Shown: positions 26,386 through 34,420 of the stretch, one piece after another
How the letters are laid out: each line of letters opens with the position of its first letter
Numbering within the stretch: position 1 is the first letter of the stretch
From: Flavobacterium endophyticum
GTDB taxonomy: Bacteria > Bacteroidota > Bacteroidia > Flavobacteriales > Flavobacteriaceae
NCBI RefSeq assembly: GCF_003634455.1
Contig: NZ_RBLC01000001.1
Coordinates: 868,001 to 932,000, forward strand
DNA length: 64,000 nt
Direction of reading: 5' to 3'
Notes under the pieces: model-generated
Seen by the model: only the letters and a program-made list of their open reading frames with translations
Databases searched by the model: none
Told to the model about the DNA's origin: nothing
Translations under genes and position numbers: made by a program

Positions 26386-28379
26386 GATAATTCTAATATT
26401 ATGGTTCTGTTTTTTACTATTGCTTCTCCAGGCTGTATGGATTGTCTTTTTACTTTACCTATTCCGATGACTTTTACTTTCATCTTTAGGTTTTCAAAAA
26501 GCGCTACTGCGTCCATTCCTGCCATTCCGTGAACATTTGGAATCGTTTCTTTTGATACTAAATCAGAATATCTCCCGTAATCTTTGTCTTGGTTGATGCT
26601 CTTTTTGTTCAGGTTTTTAATTTCGTTGGTCGACGGAACATCGGTAAAAATCTTCTGTGCGATTCTCTTGAAAACCGGACCGGAAACATCTCCTCCATAA
26701 AAGCCTTTGCTTTTACTTGGCTTATGAATGATCACGATACAGGAATATTTTGGCTTGTCGGCTGGAAAATATCCGGCAAAAGACGATGCATAATACATGG
26801 CGTCGGTATGTTTTCCTTTAGCATAATCCACCTGCGCTGTTCCTGTTTTTCCTGCCATTGAGAAATCTTTGGAATATAATTTTGAGCCTGTTCCTTTTTT
26901 TACCGTATTCTCCAAAACTTTCCTTACTTTTTTAAGCGTTTCATCGGAGCAGATTTTCGGATTGATTACTTCTTTGTCAAATTTCTTGATGGTTTTGTTC
27001 CATTCTTTGATTTCTTTTACGAAAATCGGCTTTACCATTTCTCCGTCGTTAGCAACAGCGTTGTAGATGGCCAAACTTTGCAAAGGCGTCATGGAAACTC
27101 CATATCCGAAAGCCATCCAAGGCAGTGATGTTCCGTTCCATCTTTTGGTTCCTGGCTGCGGAATAAATGGCACTCCTTCGCCTTCAAAAGGCAATCCTAA
27201 TGGTTTGTTTAGTCCCATTCTGTTGATTCGGTCTACGAATTCTCTCGGATTGTCCTTATAATTTTCATACACGGCCTGAACCATAATCGTGTTGGAAGAC
27301 AGCTCAAAACCTCTTGCTAAAGAGACTTTTCCGTAACCTCCTTTTTTCGAATCTCTTACGTGTCTATTGTGGTAGGTAATATCTCCGCCTCGGCTGTCAT
27401 ACACTTTGCTTGTATCAACTTTTTTATCATCTAAAAGAGCAATCAGGTCAATCAACTTAAATGTTGAGCCAGGCTCGTGCGATTCGGCAACAGCATAATT
27501 CAATGTTTCGGAATAGCTGCCGTCTTCTACTCTGCCTAGATTTGAAATGGCTTTAACTTCCCCGGTTTTTGTTTCCATTACGACCACACAACCGTGTTCT
27601 GCTTCGTAATATTCTAATTGCTTAAGCAACGCATGATGGGCAATATCTTGTATGTAGACATCAATCGTAGAGATAATATCATAACCGTCTTGAGGCTCTA
27701 CCTGATTGTTATCGCTGATCGGCTTCCACTGTCCTTTTGCAATTTTTTGTTTCAGTACTTTTCCGTCCTTACCATTGATATAGTTTTTGAACGCCCATTC
27801 GATTCCTTTTCCATCTACACCGCCGTCTACATACTCTCTTTCGTATCCGATAGTTCTATTGGCAATCATCCCGATTGGATGTTCTCTTACCGTTTTTTGT
27901 TCTGAAATCAATCCACCTTTATTAGCGCCTAAGTTGAATAATGGAAATGTCTTGATTCTCATATATTCTGTGTAGCTCAAGCCTCTTGCCAAAAGCATAT
28001 ACCTGTTTTTATTGGCTTTTGCTTTACGGAACTCGTTCAAATAATGTGAACTTGGCTTGCCTAATAAGACTGAAAGCGAATCGGAAAGCGCTTCAACATT
28101 TTTATTAAAATCTTCTTTTTTTGGAGCCACGGCATCAAATCGGATCGTATAATTCGGAATTGATGTCGCTAAAAGACTTCCGTCGGCAGAATACACATTT
28201 CCTTTATTAGCAGGAATCACAAAATTTTTCACAGTACGGTCTTTCGCCAGCTTCCTGTAATAATCGCCTTCCACCCACTGAATGTTTGTGAGCTTTACGA
28301 GTATTCCAGTAGCCATTATCACGACTGCAAATGCAACGAGATAAATTCTGTAAGAAATATTTTTTTCTTCTACTGCCAT
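26382..28379 (-). CDS. ftsI: Septal class B penicillin-binding protein (FtsI/PBP3) with PASTA domain
   Basis: Encodes 665 residues. One N-terminal transmembrane helix (about 11-29) is followed by a pedestal domain and the transpeptidase. Active-site motifs are STFK (near residue 304), SSN (near 362) and KTGTAQ (near 510). The last 60 residues form a PASTA domain (IPNVHGMAGMDAVALFENL to the end), as in Gram-positive and Bacteroidota homologues but not in E. coli PBP3. It cross-links septal peptidoglycan together with FtsW. The gene overlaps ftsL by 10 bases and murE by 4. Confidence 0.96.
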   Translation of the reverse strand: MAVEEKNISYRIYLVAFAVVIMATGILVKLTNIQWVEGDYYRKLAKDRTVKNFVIPANKGNVYSADGSLLATSIPNYTIRFDAVAPKKEDFNKNVEALSDSLSVLLGKPSSHYLNEFRKAKANKNRYMLLARGLSYTEYMRIKTFPLFNLGANKGGLISEQKTVREHPIGMIANRTIGYEREYVDGGVDGKGIEWAFKNYINGKDGKVLKQKIAKGQWKPISDNNQVEPQDGYDIISTIDVYIQDIAHHALLKQLEYYEAEHGCVVVMETKTGEVKAISNLGRVEDGSYSETLNYAVAESHEPGSTFKLIDLIALLDDKKVDTSKVYDSRGGDITYHNRHVRDSKKGGYGKVSLARGFELSSNTIMVQAVYENYKDNPREFVDRINRMGLNKPLGLPFEGEGVPFIPQPGTKRWNGTSLPWMAFGYGVSMTPLQSLAIYNAVANDGEMVKPIFVKEIKEWNKTIKKFDKEVINPKICSDETLKKVRKVLENTVKKGTGSKLYSKDFSMAGKTGTAQVDYAKGKHTDAMYYASSFAGYFPADKPKYSCIVIIHKPSKSKGFYGGDVSGPVFKRIAQKIFTDVPSTNEIKNLNKKSINQDKDYGRYSDLVSKETIPNVHGMAGMDAVALFENLKMKVKVIGIGKVKRQSIQPGEAIVKNRTIILELS

Positions 28380-28717
28380 AACTTTTCAAAAAAGCCTTTT
28401 TCTTTTTCTTTTAATACTTTAATTTTTTTTGGAGGAACGGAAGAAGGAAAAATTCCCTTGACTTCCATTTTTTCTGAAATCGTCGACTCCATCTTTAATT
28501 TCATCAATTCCGAGCGCCTGTCGACAAATTCGGAACGGAGTTCTTTTACCTCTTTATCTAATTCTGTAATCCTATATGTTTTTTGCTCGTAATTGTGCGA
28601 ATTTGCAATCATGATTAAAGCCAAGATGATCAGGAAAATGATGAACTGCCAGTTTTTTGCCGCATCATCATTGATCAGAAATTTTGCTTTTAATATGCTG
28701 TAAATTCCGCCTTTCAT
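28370..28717 (-). CDS. ftsL: FtsL-like cell division protein
   Basis: Encodes 115 residues. A single transmembrane segment (about 24-43, WQFIIFLIILALIMIANSH) is followed by a heptad-rich coiled coil (ELDKEVKELRSEFVDRRSEL) and a basic tail. This is the FtsL bitopic topology, and the gene has the expected place between rsmH and ftsI. FtsL proteins diverge quickly, so the assignment rests on topology and position rather than identity. It would join FtsQ and a DivIC-type partner at the septum. Confidence 0.85.
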   Translation of the reverse strand: MKGGIYSILKAKFLINDDAAKNWQFIIFLIILALIMIANSHNYEQKTYRITELDKEVKELRSEFVDRRSELMKLKMESTISEKMEVKGIFPSSVPPKKIKVLKEKEKGFFEKLWQ

Positions 28718-28777
28718 GTTTTTAGATTTTAGATTTTAGATTTCTGTTGTTTGCAACCGAAACCTGCCATCTGAATA

Positions 28778-29686
28778 CTATATCTTTTCTGCAATTCTTA
28801 GTTTCGCACTTCTAGCCCTGTTGTTGATTCTGATTTCTGCATCGTCAGGAACGATTAGTTTTCCAATTGTCTTGAACGGAACAGAAAAATTTCCAAAGAA
28901 ATCACGTTCCGGCTCGCCTTCAAACATTCCGTTTTTGATGTATCTTTTTACCAATCGGTCTTCTAAAGAATGATAAGAAATCACGCTTAATCTTCCGCCA
29001 GGCTTTAATATTTCTAGGGATTGTTCCAAAAATTCTTTCAAGACATCCATTTCTTGATTCACTTCAATGCGGATCGCCTGATAGATCTGGGCCAAAATCT
29101 TATTGCTTTTATGAGCCGGCAAAAATCGGCTCAAGACCGCTTTTAGTTGTTCTGTATTTTTAATTGGCTCATGTTCTCTAGCTTCCAAAATGACTCTTGC
29201 AATTGCAGGGGCATTTTTTAACTCGCCATAGTCATAAAACACGCGACGCAGGTTTGCTTCGTCATATTCGTTCACTACTCCGTAAGCGCTCAAATCATTT
29301 TTTTGACTCATTCTCATATCCAATTCAGCATCGAAACGTGTCGAAAAACCTCTTTCTGCCACATCAAACTGATGCGAAGAAACCCCTAAATCAGCCAAAA
29401 TTCCATCAACGCTTTTCACGTTGTGGAATCTTAAGAATCTTTTTATGAATCTGAAATTTTCATTAATCAGCGTAAATCTTTCATCATCCAAGGCATTTGC
29501 CAGAGCATCTTCGTCTTGGTCAAATCCAAACAGCCTACCGTTTGGACCTAGACGCTTTAAAATTTCTTTTGAATGACCGCCACCGCCGAACGTCACATCC
29601 ACATAAACTCCATCTGGCTTGATATCCAAACCATCTACAGTTTCTTTCAACAAAACCGGATTATGATATTCCATTGTCGTCATCAT
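28778..29686 (-). CDS. rsmH: 16S rRNA (cytosine(1402)-N(4))-methyltransferase
   Basis: Encodes 302 residues. RsmH methylates N4 of C1402 in the 30S P site with SAM. Family motifs: EYHNPVLLKETVDGL at the N-terminus, VDVTFGGGGHSKEIL (SAM loop), ILADLGVSSHQFDVAERGFS, LDMRMSQ, and VISYHSLEDRLVKRY near the C-terminus. The first codon overlaps the 3' end of mraZ by 26 bases; an in-frame ATG at 29674 (MEYHNP) would leave a 14-base overlap and is equally possible. Confidence 0.97.
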   Translation of the reverse strand: MMTTMEYHNPVLLKETVDGLDIKPDGVYVDVTFGGGGHSKEILKRLGPNGRLFGFDQDEDALANALDDERFTLINENFRFIKRFLRFHNVKSVDGILADLGVSSHQFDVAERGFSTRFDAELDMRMSQKNDLSAYGVVNEYDEANLRRVFYDYGELKNAPAIARVILEAREHEPIKNTEQLKAVLSRFLPAHKSNKILAQIYQAIRIEVNQEMDVLKEFLEQSLEILKPGGRLSVISYHSLEDRLVKRYIKNGMFEGEPERDFFGNFSVPFKTIGKLIVPDDAEIRINNRARSAKLRIAEKI

Positions 29687-30134
29687 TTATATTTCCCATT
29701 ACGTCTTCCGCCAAATCTGCAAAATCTACATCATCGCCAGAAATTGATTTTTCATACAAATCCTTATCCCAGACTTCCACAATATTCACTGCCGAAGACA
29801 ACACTAAATCTTTTGAGATATTTCCGAAAGCCACTAAATCTTTCGGAATCAGAAGCCTTCCCAAGTTATCGATCTCCACGACTTTTACGCCAGCCGTAAA
29901 ACGCCTGATAAAGTCGTTGTTTTTCTTTACAAATCGATTCAGCTTGTTTATTTTCTGCATCATTAAATTCCACTCCGCCATCGGATACAGCTCCAAGCAA
30001 GGCTGAAAAACAGAACGTTTTAACACGAAACCATCGTTCAAAGAATCAGTCAATTGCTTCTTCAAAGGAGCTGGCAAAAGCACCCTTCCTTTAGCATCGA
30101 CCTTACATTCATATGTTCCAATGATGGTATTCAA
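29661..30134 (-). CDS. mraZ: Transcriptional regulator MraZ
   Basis: Encodes 157 residues with two SpoVT-AbrB-type half domains: ECKVDAKGRVLLPAPLKKQL near the start and VEIDNLGRLLIPKDL near residue 90. MraZ binds repeats upstream of the dcw operon and represses it in E. coli. The start codon is TTG at 30134: an in-frame stop lies eight codons upstream, no ATG lies between, and the resulting N-terminus MNTIIGTYECK matches the family. A TACATTTG box lies 28 bases upstream, overlapped by repeats that look like MraZ boxes. The 15-residue extension after the second domain is acidic (DDVDFADLAEDVMG). Confidence 0.95.
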   Translation of the reverse strand: MNTIIGTYECKVDAKGRVLLPAPLKKQLTDSLNDGFVLKRSVFQPCLELYPMAEWNLMMQKINKLNRFVKKNNDFIRRFTAGVKVVEIDNLGRLLIPKDLVAFGNISKDLVLSSAVNIVEVWDKDLYEKSISGDDVDFADLAEDVMGNINDDDNGIS

Positions 30135-30161
30135 TGAGTTACGTTTTTTACTGTTTCATAG

Positions 30162-30169
30162 CAAATGTA
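30162..30169 (-). promoter_or_regulatory. -7 box of the mraZ/dcw promoter
   Basis: On the minus strand TACATTTG matches TAnnTTTG, 28 bases before the TTG start of mraZ. The region where -33 should lie is occupied by the GTGGTA repeats. Confidence 0.6.
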
Positions 30170-30179
30170 GAAAAATAAT

Positions 30180-30226
30180 TACCACAATCTACCACATTTT
30201 ACCACTTTGTTGATAAGTTTTACCAC
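30180..30226 (-). promoter_or_regulatory. Candidate MraZ operator: GTGGTA repeats
   Basis: TACCAC on the plus strand (GTGGTA in the direction of transcription) occurs at 30180, 30190 and 30200 with exact 10-base spacing, and again at 30221. MraZ boxes in other bacteria are TGGGN or GTGG-type repeats with the same 10-base period, placed before mraZ. The repeats cover the probable -33 region, which would allow repression by occlusion. Confidence 0.65.
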
Positions 30227-30529
30227 TTTAGAATCAAAACAGATAATTAATAGCTTGCCAGAGCTTTAGGATTTGTTGTAGATATTTTAACTAAATTTAA
30301 CTTTAGCCAAAAATTCGATAAGAGTTTTATGATTTTTGATGGAAATTTTAAAGATTTCAGAAAAAAGAAATTTTAAATATCCATATCAAAAGAGCTGACC
30401 GATAACACTTTAGAAGACGAGAAATCCAAAAAAATATTTTCAGACGAAAATCCTTACAGCATAATAAATTCCATTTAAAATTTAAAGGTAAATTATCAAG
30501 TCAAAAATTCGTTTTTATCTATAAAATCA

Positions 30530-30537
30530 TATATTTG
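30530..30537 (+). promoter_or_regulatory. -7 box of the hydrolase promoter
   Basis: TATATTTG matches TAnnTTTG 28 bases before the ATG at 30566. It also argues against the GTG at 30539 as the start codon, since that codon would lie before or at the transcription start. Confidence 0.5.
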
Positions 30538-30565
30538 TGTGAATTTGAAACGTCCAAAAAGATCA

Positions 30566-31330
30566 ATGGAAGAACACTTAAAAAAAGAAGGTAAATACAA
30601 ATATTTTGAAACTGGCGAAGGAACTCCAATCATTATTCTTCACGGACTGATGGGAGGCCTAAGCAATTTTGACGGAGTTGCAGAATATTTTCCAAAGCAT
30701 GGCTACAAAGTCGTTATTCCTGAATTGCCGATTTACACACAAAACATACTGAAAACCAACGTTAAGGCTTTTGCAAAGTATGTGAAGGATTTCATCACTT
30801 ACAAAGGTTTTGACCGAGTTATCCTTTTAGGAAATTCTCTTGGAGGACATATTGCCTTATACCATACAAAAATGTATCCTGAAAAAATGCTGGGATTAGT
30901 AATCACAGGCAGTTCAGGACTTTACGAAAGCGCTATGGGCGATAGCTATCCACGCCGCGGTGATTATGACTATATTCAGAAAAAAGCAGAAGATGTTTTT
31001 TACGACCCGAAAATAGCCACAAAAGAAATCGTTGACGAAGTATATGCGATGGCCAATGACAGAATCAAGCTGATCAAGACCTTGACTATCGCCAAGAGCG
31101 CCATTCGTCATAATATGGCGAAGGACCTTCCAAAGATGCACGTTCCTACTTGTATTATCTGGGGGAAAAACGACAAAGTTACGCCTCCCGAAGTCGCTGA
31201 AGAATTTGACCAATTGCTGCCTAACTCCAGCCTTTATTGGATTGACAAATGCGGGCATGCAGCCATGATGGAGCATCCGGATGAGTTTAACCGACTGATG
31301 CACGACTGGCTTCAGAAAACACACTTATAA
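30566..31330 (+). CDS. Alpha/beta hydrolase
   Basis: Encodes 254 residues from the ATG at 30566. It has the alpha/beta hydrolase fold: oxyanion loop ILHGLMGGLSNF, nucleophile elbow GNSLGGH (Ser near residue 91), acid in IIWGKNDKVTPPE and base in KCGHAAMMEHPDEF, so the catalytic triad is complete. The substrate cannot be told from sequence; esterase or C-C hydrolase activity are both possible. There is no signal peptide, so it should be cytoplasmic. It lies between mraZ and engB, both conserved housekeeping genes. Confidence 0.9.
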   Translation: MEEHLKKEGKYKYFETGEGTPIIILHGLMGGLSNFDGVAEYFPKHGYKVVIPELPIYTQNILKTNVKAFAKYVKDFITYKGFDRVILLGNSLGGHIALYHTKMYPEKMLGLVITGSSGLYESAMGDSYPRRGDYDYIQKKAEDVFYDPKIATKEIVDEVYAMANDRIKLIKTLTIAKSAIRHNMAKDLPKMHVPTCIIWGKNDKVTPPEVAEEFDQLLPNSSLYWIDKCGHAAMMEHPDEFNRLMHDWLQKTHL

Positions 31331-31401
31331 ATTTTAGCACAGTATACTCTAACCGTTGTTTGAAGGATTTTTCCAGAAAAACAGCGGTTATTTTTTTTGA
31401 C

Positions 31402-31409
31402 TACCTTTG
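31402..31409 (+). promoter_or_regulatory. -7 box of the engB promoter
   Basis: TACCTTTG matches TAnnTTTG, 19 bases before the chosen ATG of engB at 31429. It supports that start over the earlier in-frame codon at 31360. Confidence 0.55.
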
Positions 31410-31428
31410 CAGAAATCGAACATCCGTT

Positions 31429-32049
31429 ATGAAAATCAATTCCGCTGAATTTGTTATCAGCAATTCCGAAGTAAGCAAATGTCCGCAAGAGCGTCTGCCT
31501 GAATACGCATTTATTGGAAGATCAAATGTAGGAAAGTCTTCTTTGATCAATATGCTGACCAACCACAAGAGCTTGGCTAAAACTTCGGGAAGACCTGGAA
31601 AAACACAGCTTATCAACCATTTTAAGATCAACAACAATTGGTTTTTGGTCGATTTGCCAGGCTATGGTTATGCCCGCGTTTCTAAAAAGACAAAAGAAGT
31701 ATTCCAGCAATTCATTACGGATTATTTTGAAAAAAGAGAACAGCTGGTTTGCGCTTTTATATTGATTGACATCCGTCTGGAGGCACAAGCAATTGATTTG
31801 GAATTCATAACTTATTTAGGAGAAATAGAAGTTCCGTTTTGTATCATATTTACCAAAGCGGATAAAATCAGCAAGACCAAAATAGATTCAAACGTAGCTG
31901 CTTACCGCAAGAAGCTGCTGGCAAGCAATTGGGAAGAGATGCCTCCTTATTTCGTCACCTCATCTACCGAAGGCACCGGAAAAGAAAAAGTCTTGGCATA
32001 TATAGACGAAATCAACACCGAGGTTTTTAAAGACTTGAATAGTTTTTAG
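31429..32049 (+). CDS. engB: Ribosome biogenesis GTP-binding protein YsxC/EngB
   Basis: Encodes 206 residues from the ATG at 31429. The protein is a GTPase needed for 50S subunit assembly. G motifs are in order: GRSNVGKSSLIN (G1), then TQLINHF (G2 region), DLPGYGYA (G3), TKADK (G4) and TSSTEG (G5). A longer frame from 31360 would begin upstream of the -7 box, so the shorter start, giving MKINSAEFVISN, is preferred. A strong terminator follows the gene, facing gldC. Confidence 0.97.
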   Translation: MKINSAEFVISNSEVSKCPQERLPEYAFIGRSNVGKSSLINMLTNHKSLAKTSGRPGKTQLINHFKINNNWFLVDLPGYGYARVSKKTKEVFQQFITDYFEKREQLVCAFILIDIRLEAQAIDLEFITYLGEIEVPFCIIFTKADKISKTKIDSNVAAYRKKLLASNWEEMPPYFVTSSTEGTGKEKVLAYIDEINTEVFKDLNSF

Positions 32050-32055
32050 TTATAA

Positions 32056-32090
32056 ATAAAAAAGCGGACTTTATAGGTCCGCTTTTTTAT
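32056..32090 (+). terminator. Bidirectional terminator between engB and gldC
   Basis: AAAAAAGCGGAC pairs with GTCCGCTTTTTT (loop TTTATAG) between two convergent genes. A and T tracts on both sides suit both directions. Confidence 0.9.
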
Positions 32091-32105
32091 TACGCTCAAA
32101 AGGCA

Positions 32106-32447
32106 TTATTCTCCTTTTTTTAATTCCATTTTTTCTGCAAAGTAGTCACAGAAATCTCTCATTGTATCCGACATCTTCTCATCGTCTGTCGCTCTCTGAA
32201 AAGTATCTGCCATCGCGACAAGGCTCTGGTGAAAGAATTTTTTCATTTCATCAACCGGCATGTCTTTAGTCCAAAGGTCGATTCTCATTGTTTCTTGAGC
32301 ATTGCTGTCCCAAAATGAAAGCATCATGGCTTTTGACTCCTCTTGAACAACGCCTCCATCTTGAGCGGCCCAGAAAAGCTTTTCTGGCACTCTGTTATCA
32401 TCAAGCTCAACGGTTATTTTTATTTCGGAAGTTATTTTTTTAGGCAT
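32106..32447 (-). CDS. gldC: Gliding motility protein GldC
   Basis: Encodes 113 residues, the length of F. johnsoniae GldC, with SEIKITVELDDNRVPEKLFW at the N-terminus and MRIDLWTKDMPVDEMKKFFH in the middle. GldC is a small cytoplasmic protein that improves gliding but is not strictly required for it. There is no signal peptide. Its ATG overlaps the gldB stop by one base (TAATG), so it is translated with gldB. The gldB-gldC pairing supports the call and points to the Flavobacteriia. Confidence 0.93.
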   Translation of the reverse strand: MPKKITSEIKITVELDDNRVPEKLFWAAQDGGVVQEESKAMMLSFWDSNAQETMRIDLWTKDMPVDEMKKFFHQSLVAMADTFQRATDDEKMSDTMRDFCDYFAEKMELKKGE

Positions 32448-33406
32448 TACTTTTTAGGTTTGTATTTAGAATTATCAAAAATTTCTTTTGCATCGGCCTG
32501 CAATAATTGCTGCAAAGATACATCATTGTTTTTCATGTAGGAACGCACAATTTGCCATCCAATCCACATTCCGATCTGTCCGGGTGACTCATTATCGATT
32601 TCAAGATAAAACTTGGAAAACGGGGCTGGATTTATAAATCTTCCGGGCAATTTAGGATCAGAATCGTATAATAACTTCTCATCTACGAAATAGCGCCAGA
32701 TATATCCTTCGTTTTCTTGGCTCCAAGTAATCTGCTCTGGCGTATAGCCTATCTTGTCTGCATCGGAAACTTGAGGAATCAGCACATCTTTCAAATATAG
32801 TTCTTTCCCGAAATAGATCATTTGAGAAAGCAGCGCTCTGTCTGTTGGAGGCGCTATTTTTCTAAGCGAAAAATCAGAGACAACATCTGGAAGGATTTGT
32901 GATTTTTCAAAAGTCCTTCTTTGGTATTCTGGAAAGCCTGAGTAGAATTTATGGTCTTTTCCTAAATAAACATCCAATGAGATTAACAGCAAACTGTCCG
33001 CATAAATCACTTTGCTTTGCGTATCGACTTCTGAAATCAGCGTTATAACTTTTGGAAGGTTGGTCTCTGGAAAATAATATTTGATATGGCGAAACAACTC
33101 TTCTAAATCACCTCTTTCTTTTTGAAAATTGCCAAATGTTTTTTGAACTTCTGCATGCAATTCTCTCAAAAGCGGATTTTTCATCTTGTTTGTCCAAACC
33201 GTATCTTCATTTCCGGCTGGAAAAAAGTAAGGATACTGTCGTTTTATCTTGGAAAGATCTTCAGGAGGCGTTTCATAAAAAACCTTATCAAAACGCTCTA
33301 CATCAAGCTCAACTGGCACTTCTTCTATTGCTTTTTCGACCTTGTCTTTTTTATCACAAGAAATAAAAAAAACAGTAAAAATCAATAATACAGTAAGTTT
33401 TCTCAT
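32447..33406 (-). CDS. gldB: Gliding motility lipoprotein GldB
   Basis: Encodes 319 residues. The signal peptide MRKLTVLLIFTVFFISC has a lipobox cysteine at residue 17, followed by a Lys/Asp/Glu-rich stretch. The mature protein has ELDVERFDKVFYETPPEDL, YPYFFPAGNEDTVW and GQIGMWIGWQIVRSYM, as in GldB. GldB is needed for gliding in F. johnsoniae; its biochemical role is unknown, and its fold may be related to zinc-peptidase-like proteins. It is translated first in the gldB-gldC pair, with a probable -7 box about 90 bases upstream. Confidence 0.93.
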   Translation of the reverse strand: MRKLTVLLIFTVFFISCDKKDKVEKAIEEVPVELDVERFDKVFYETPPEDLSKIKRQYPYFFPAGNEDTVWTNKMKNPLLRELHAEVQKTFGNFQKERGDLEELFRHIKYYFPETNLPKVITLISEVDTQSKVIYADSLLLISLDVYLGKDHKFYSGFPEYQRRTFEKSQILPDVVSDFSLRKIAPPTDRALLSQMIYFGKELYLKDVLIPQVSDADKIGYTPEQITWSQENEGYIWRYFVDEKLLYDSDPKLPGRFINPAPFSKFYLEIDNESPGQIGMWIGWQIVRSYMKNNDVSLQQLLQADAKEIFDNSKYKPKK

Positions 33407-33494
33407 TTATATTTTTGTTAGTATTTTTGTATTAAATCTTAACCTTAAATTATGAATTGTTTTTTTAACTTTAATAGGCAAAAAAAATAAAGTG

Positions 33495-33502
33495 CAAATA
33501 TA
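33495..33502 (-). promoter_or_regulatory. -7 box upstream of gldB
   Basis: The minus strand reads TATATTTG, a full match to TAnnTTTG, about 90 bases before the gldB ATG. It lies inside a short dyad (AAGTG...CACTT), which may be chance. Confidence 0.4.
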
Positions 33503-33533
33503 CACTTCACGTATTTAAATTAATAAAATTGTA

Positions 33534-34337
33534 ATGCAAAAAAACAATACGCTCCAAGCCGATAAGATCACAACCCATATTGCAAATTGGCTAAAGGACT
33601 ACGCAATAAACGCAAAAGTAAGTGGTTTTGTTGTAGGAATCTCTGGAGGAGTCGATTCTGCAGTCACTTCAACGCTGTGTGCGCTTACAGGACTACCGAC
33701 TCTTTGTGTAGAAATGCCAATCCACCAAGCGCCAAGCCATGTTTCAAGGGGACGGGAGCATATTGAGCAGTTAAAAAAAAGGTTTTCTAACGTAGACAGC
33801 ATCGAAACGAATCTAACTTCTGTTTTTGAGATGTTTAAAAGTATAGTCCCGGCTGGCGACGACGAAAAAAAACTACATCTTTCCTTAGCAAATACTAGAG
33901 CACGCTTACGAATGACCACTTTATATTACCATGCAGGAATACACAGTCGCTTGGTGGTCGGAACCGGAAACAAAGTCGAAGATTTTGGCGTAGGCTTTTA
34001 TACCAAATATGGCGATGGCGGTGTAGATGTGAGTCCGATAGCCGATTTGATGAAATCGGAAGTATTTCAGCTAGCTGCTTTTCTAGGAGTTCCGACTTCT
34101 ATTCTGAATGCCGCTCCTACCGATGGGCTTTTTGGAGACGACAGAAGCGATGAGGACCAGCTTGGTGCCAGCTATGACGAATTAGAGTGGGCAATGAATG
34201 CTGCAGAGGACGGAAAAGCAAAAGATTTTTCCGGAAGAGAAGCTGAAGTCTTTTCAATCTATAAAAGACTTAATTACGTAAATCAACATAAAATGATTCC
34301 GATACCGATTTGCAAAATTTCGGAAGATTTGAAATGA
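33534..34337 (+). CDS. nadE: NAD(+) synthase (ammonia-dependent type)
   Basis: Encodes 267 residues, the length of the NH3-dependent form without a glutaminase domain. NadE converts deamido-NAD to NAD with ATP. The PP-loop VVGISGGVDSAVTSTLCALT is near residue 33, followed by ANTRARLRMTTLYYHA, VVGTGNKVEDFGVGFYTKYG (substrate loop) and APTDGLFGDDRSDEDQLG. It is divergent from gldB and followed by a response regulator in the same direction. Confidence 0.96.
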   Translation: MQKNNTLQADKITTHIANWLKDYAINAKVSGFVVGISGGVDSAVTSTLCALTGLPTLCVEMPIHQAPSHVSRGREHIEQLKKRFSNVDSIETNLTSVFEMFKSIVPAGDDEKKLHLSLANTRARLRMTTLYYHAGIHSRLVVGTGNKVEDFGVGFYTKYGDGGVDVSPIADLMKSEVFQLAAFLGVPTSILNAAPTDGLFGDDRSDEDQLGASYDELEWAMNAAEDGKAKDFSGREAEVFSIYKRLNYVNQHKMIPIPICKISEDLK

Positions 34338-34420
34338 TTTTCATACAAACCTTATTTATTTTAAAAAAATTTAACTAAATTTACTAAAGGTTTATCAGTT
34401 TAAATTTAAAAAAATGCATT

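Larger units (their letters stand above)
30135..30565. other. Divergent intergenic region between mraZ and the hydrolase gene
   Basis: This 431-base gap holds the mraZ promoter and repeats (30162-30226) and the hydrolase -7 box (30530-30537). Between them is an AT-rich stretch without a supported gene. A 50-codon plus-strand frame at 30329-30478, broken by one TAA at 30374, may be the remnant of a small gene. Confidence 0.5.
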
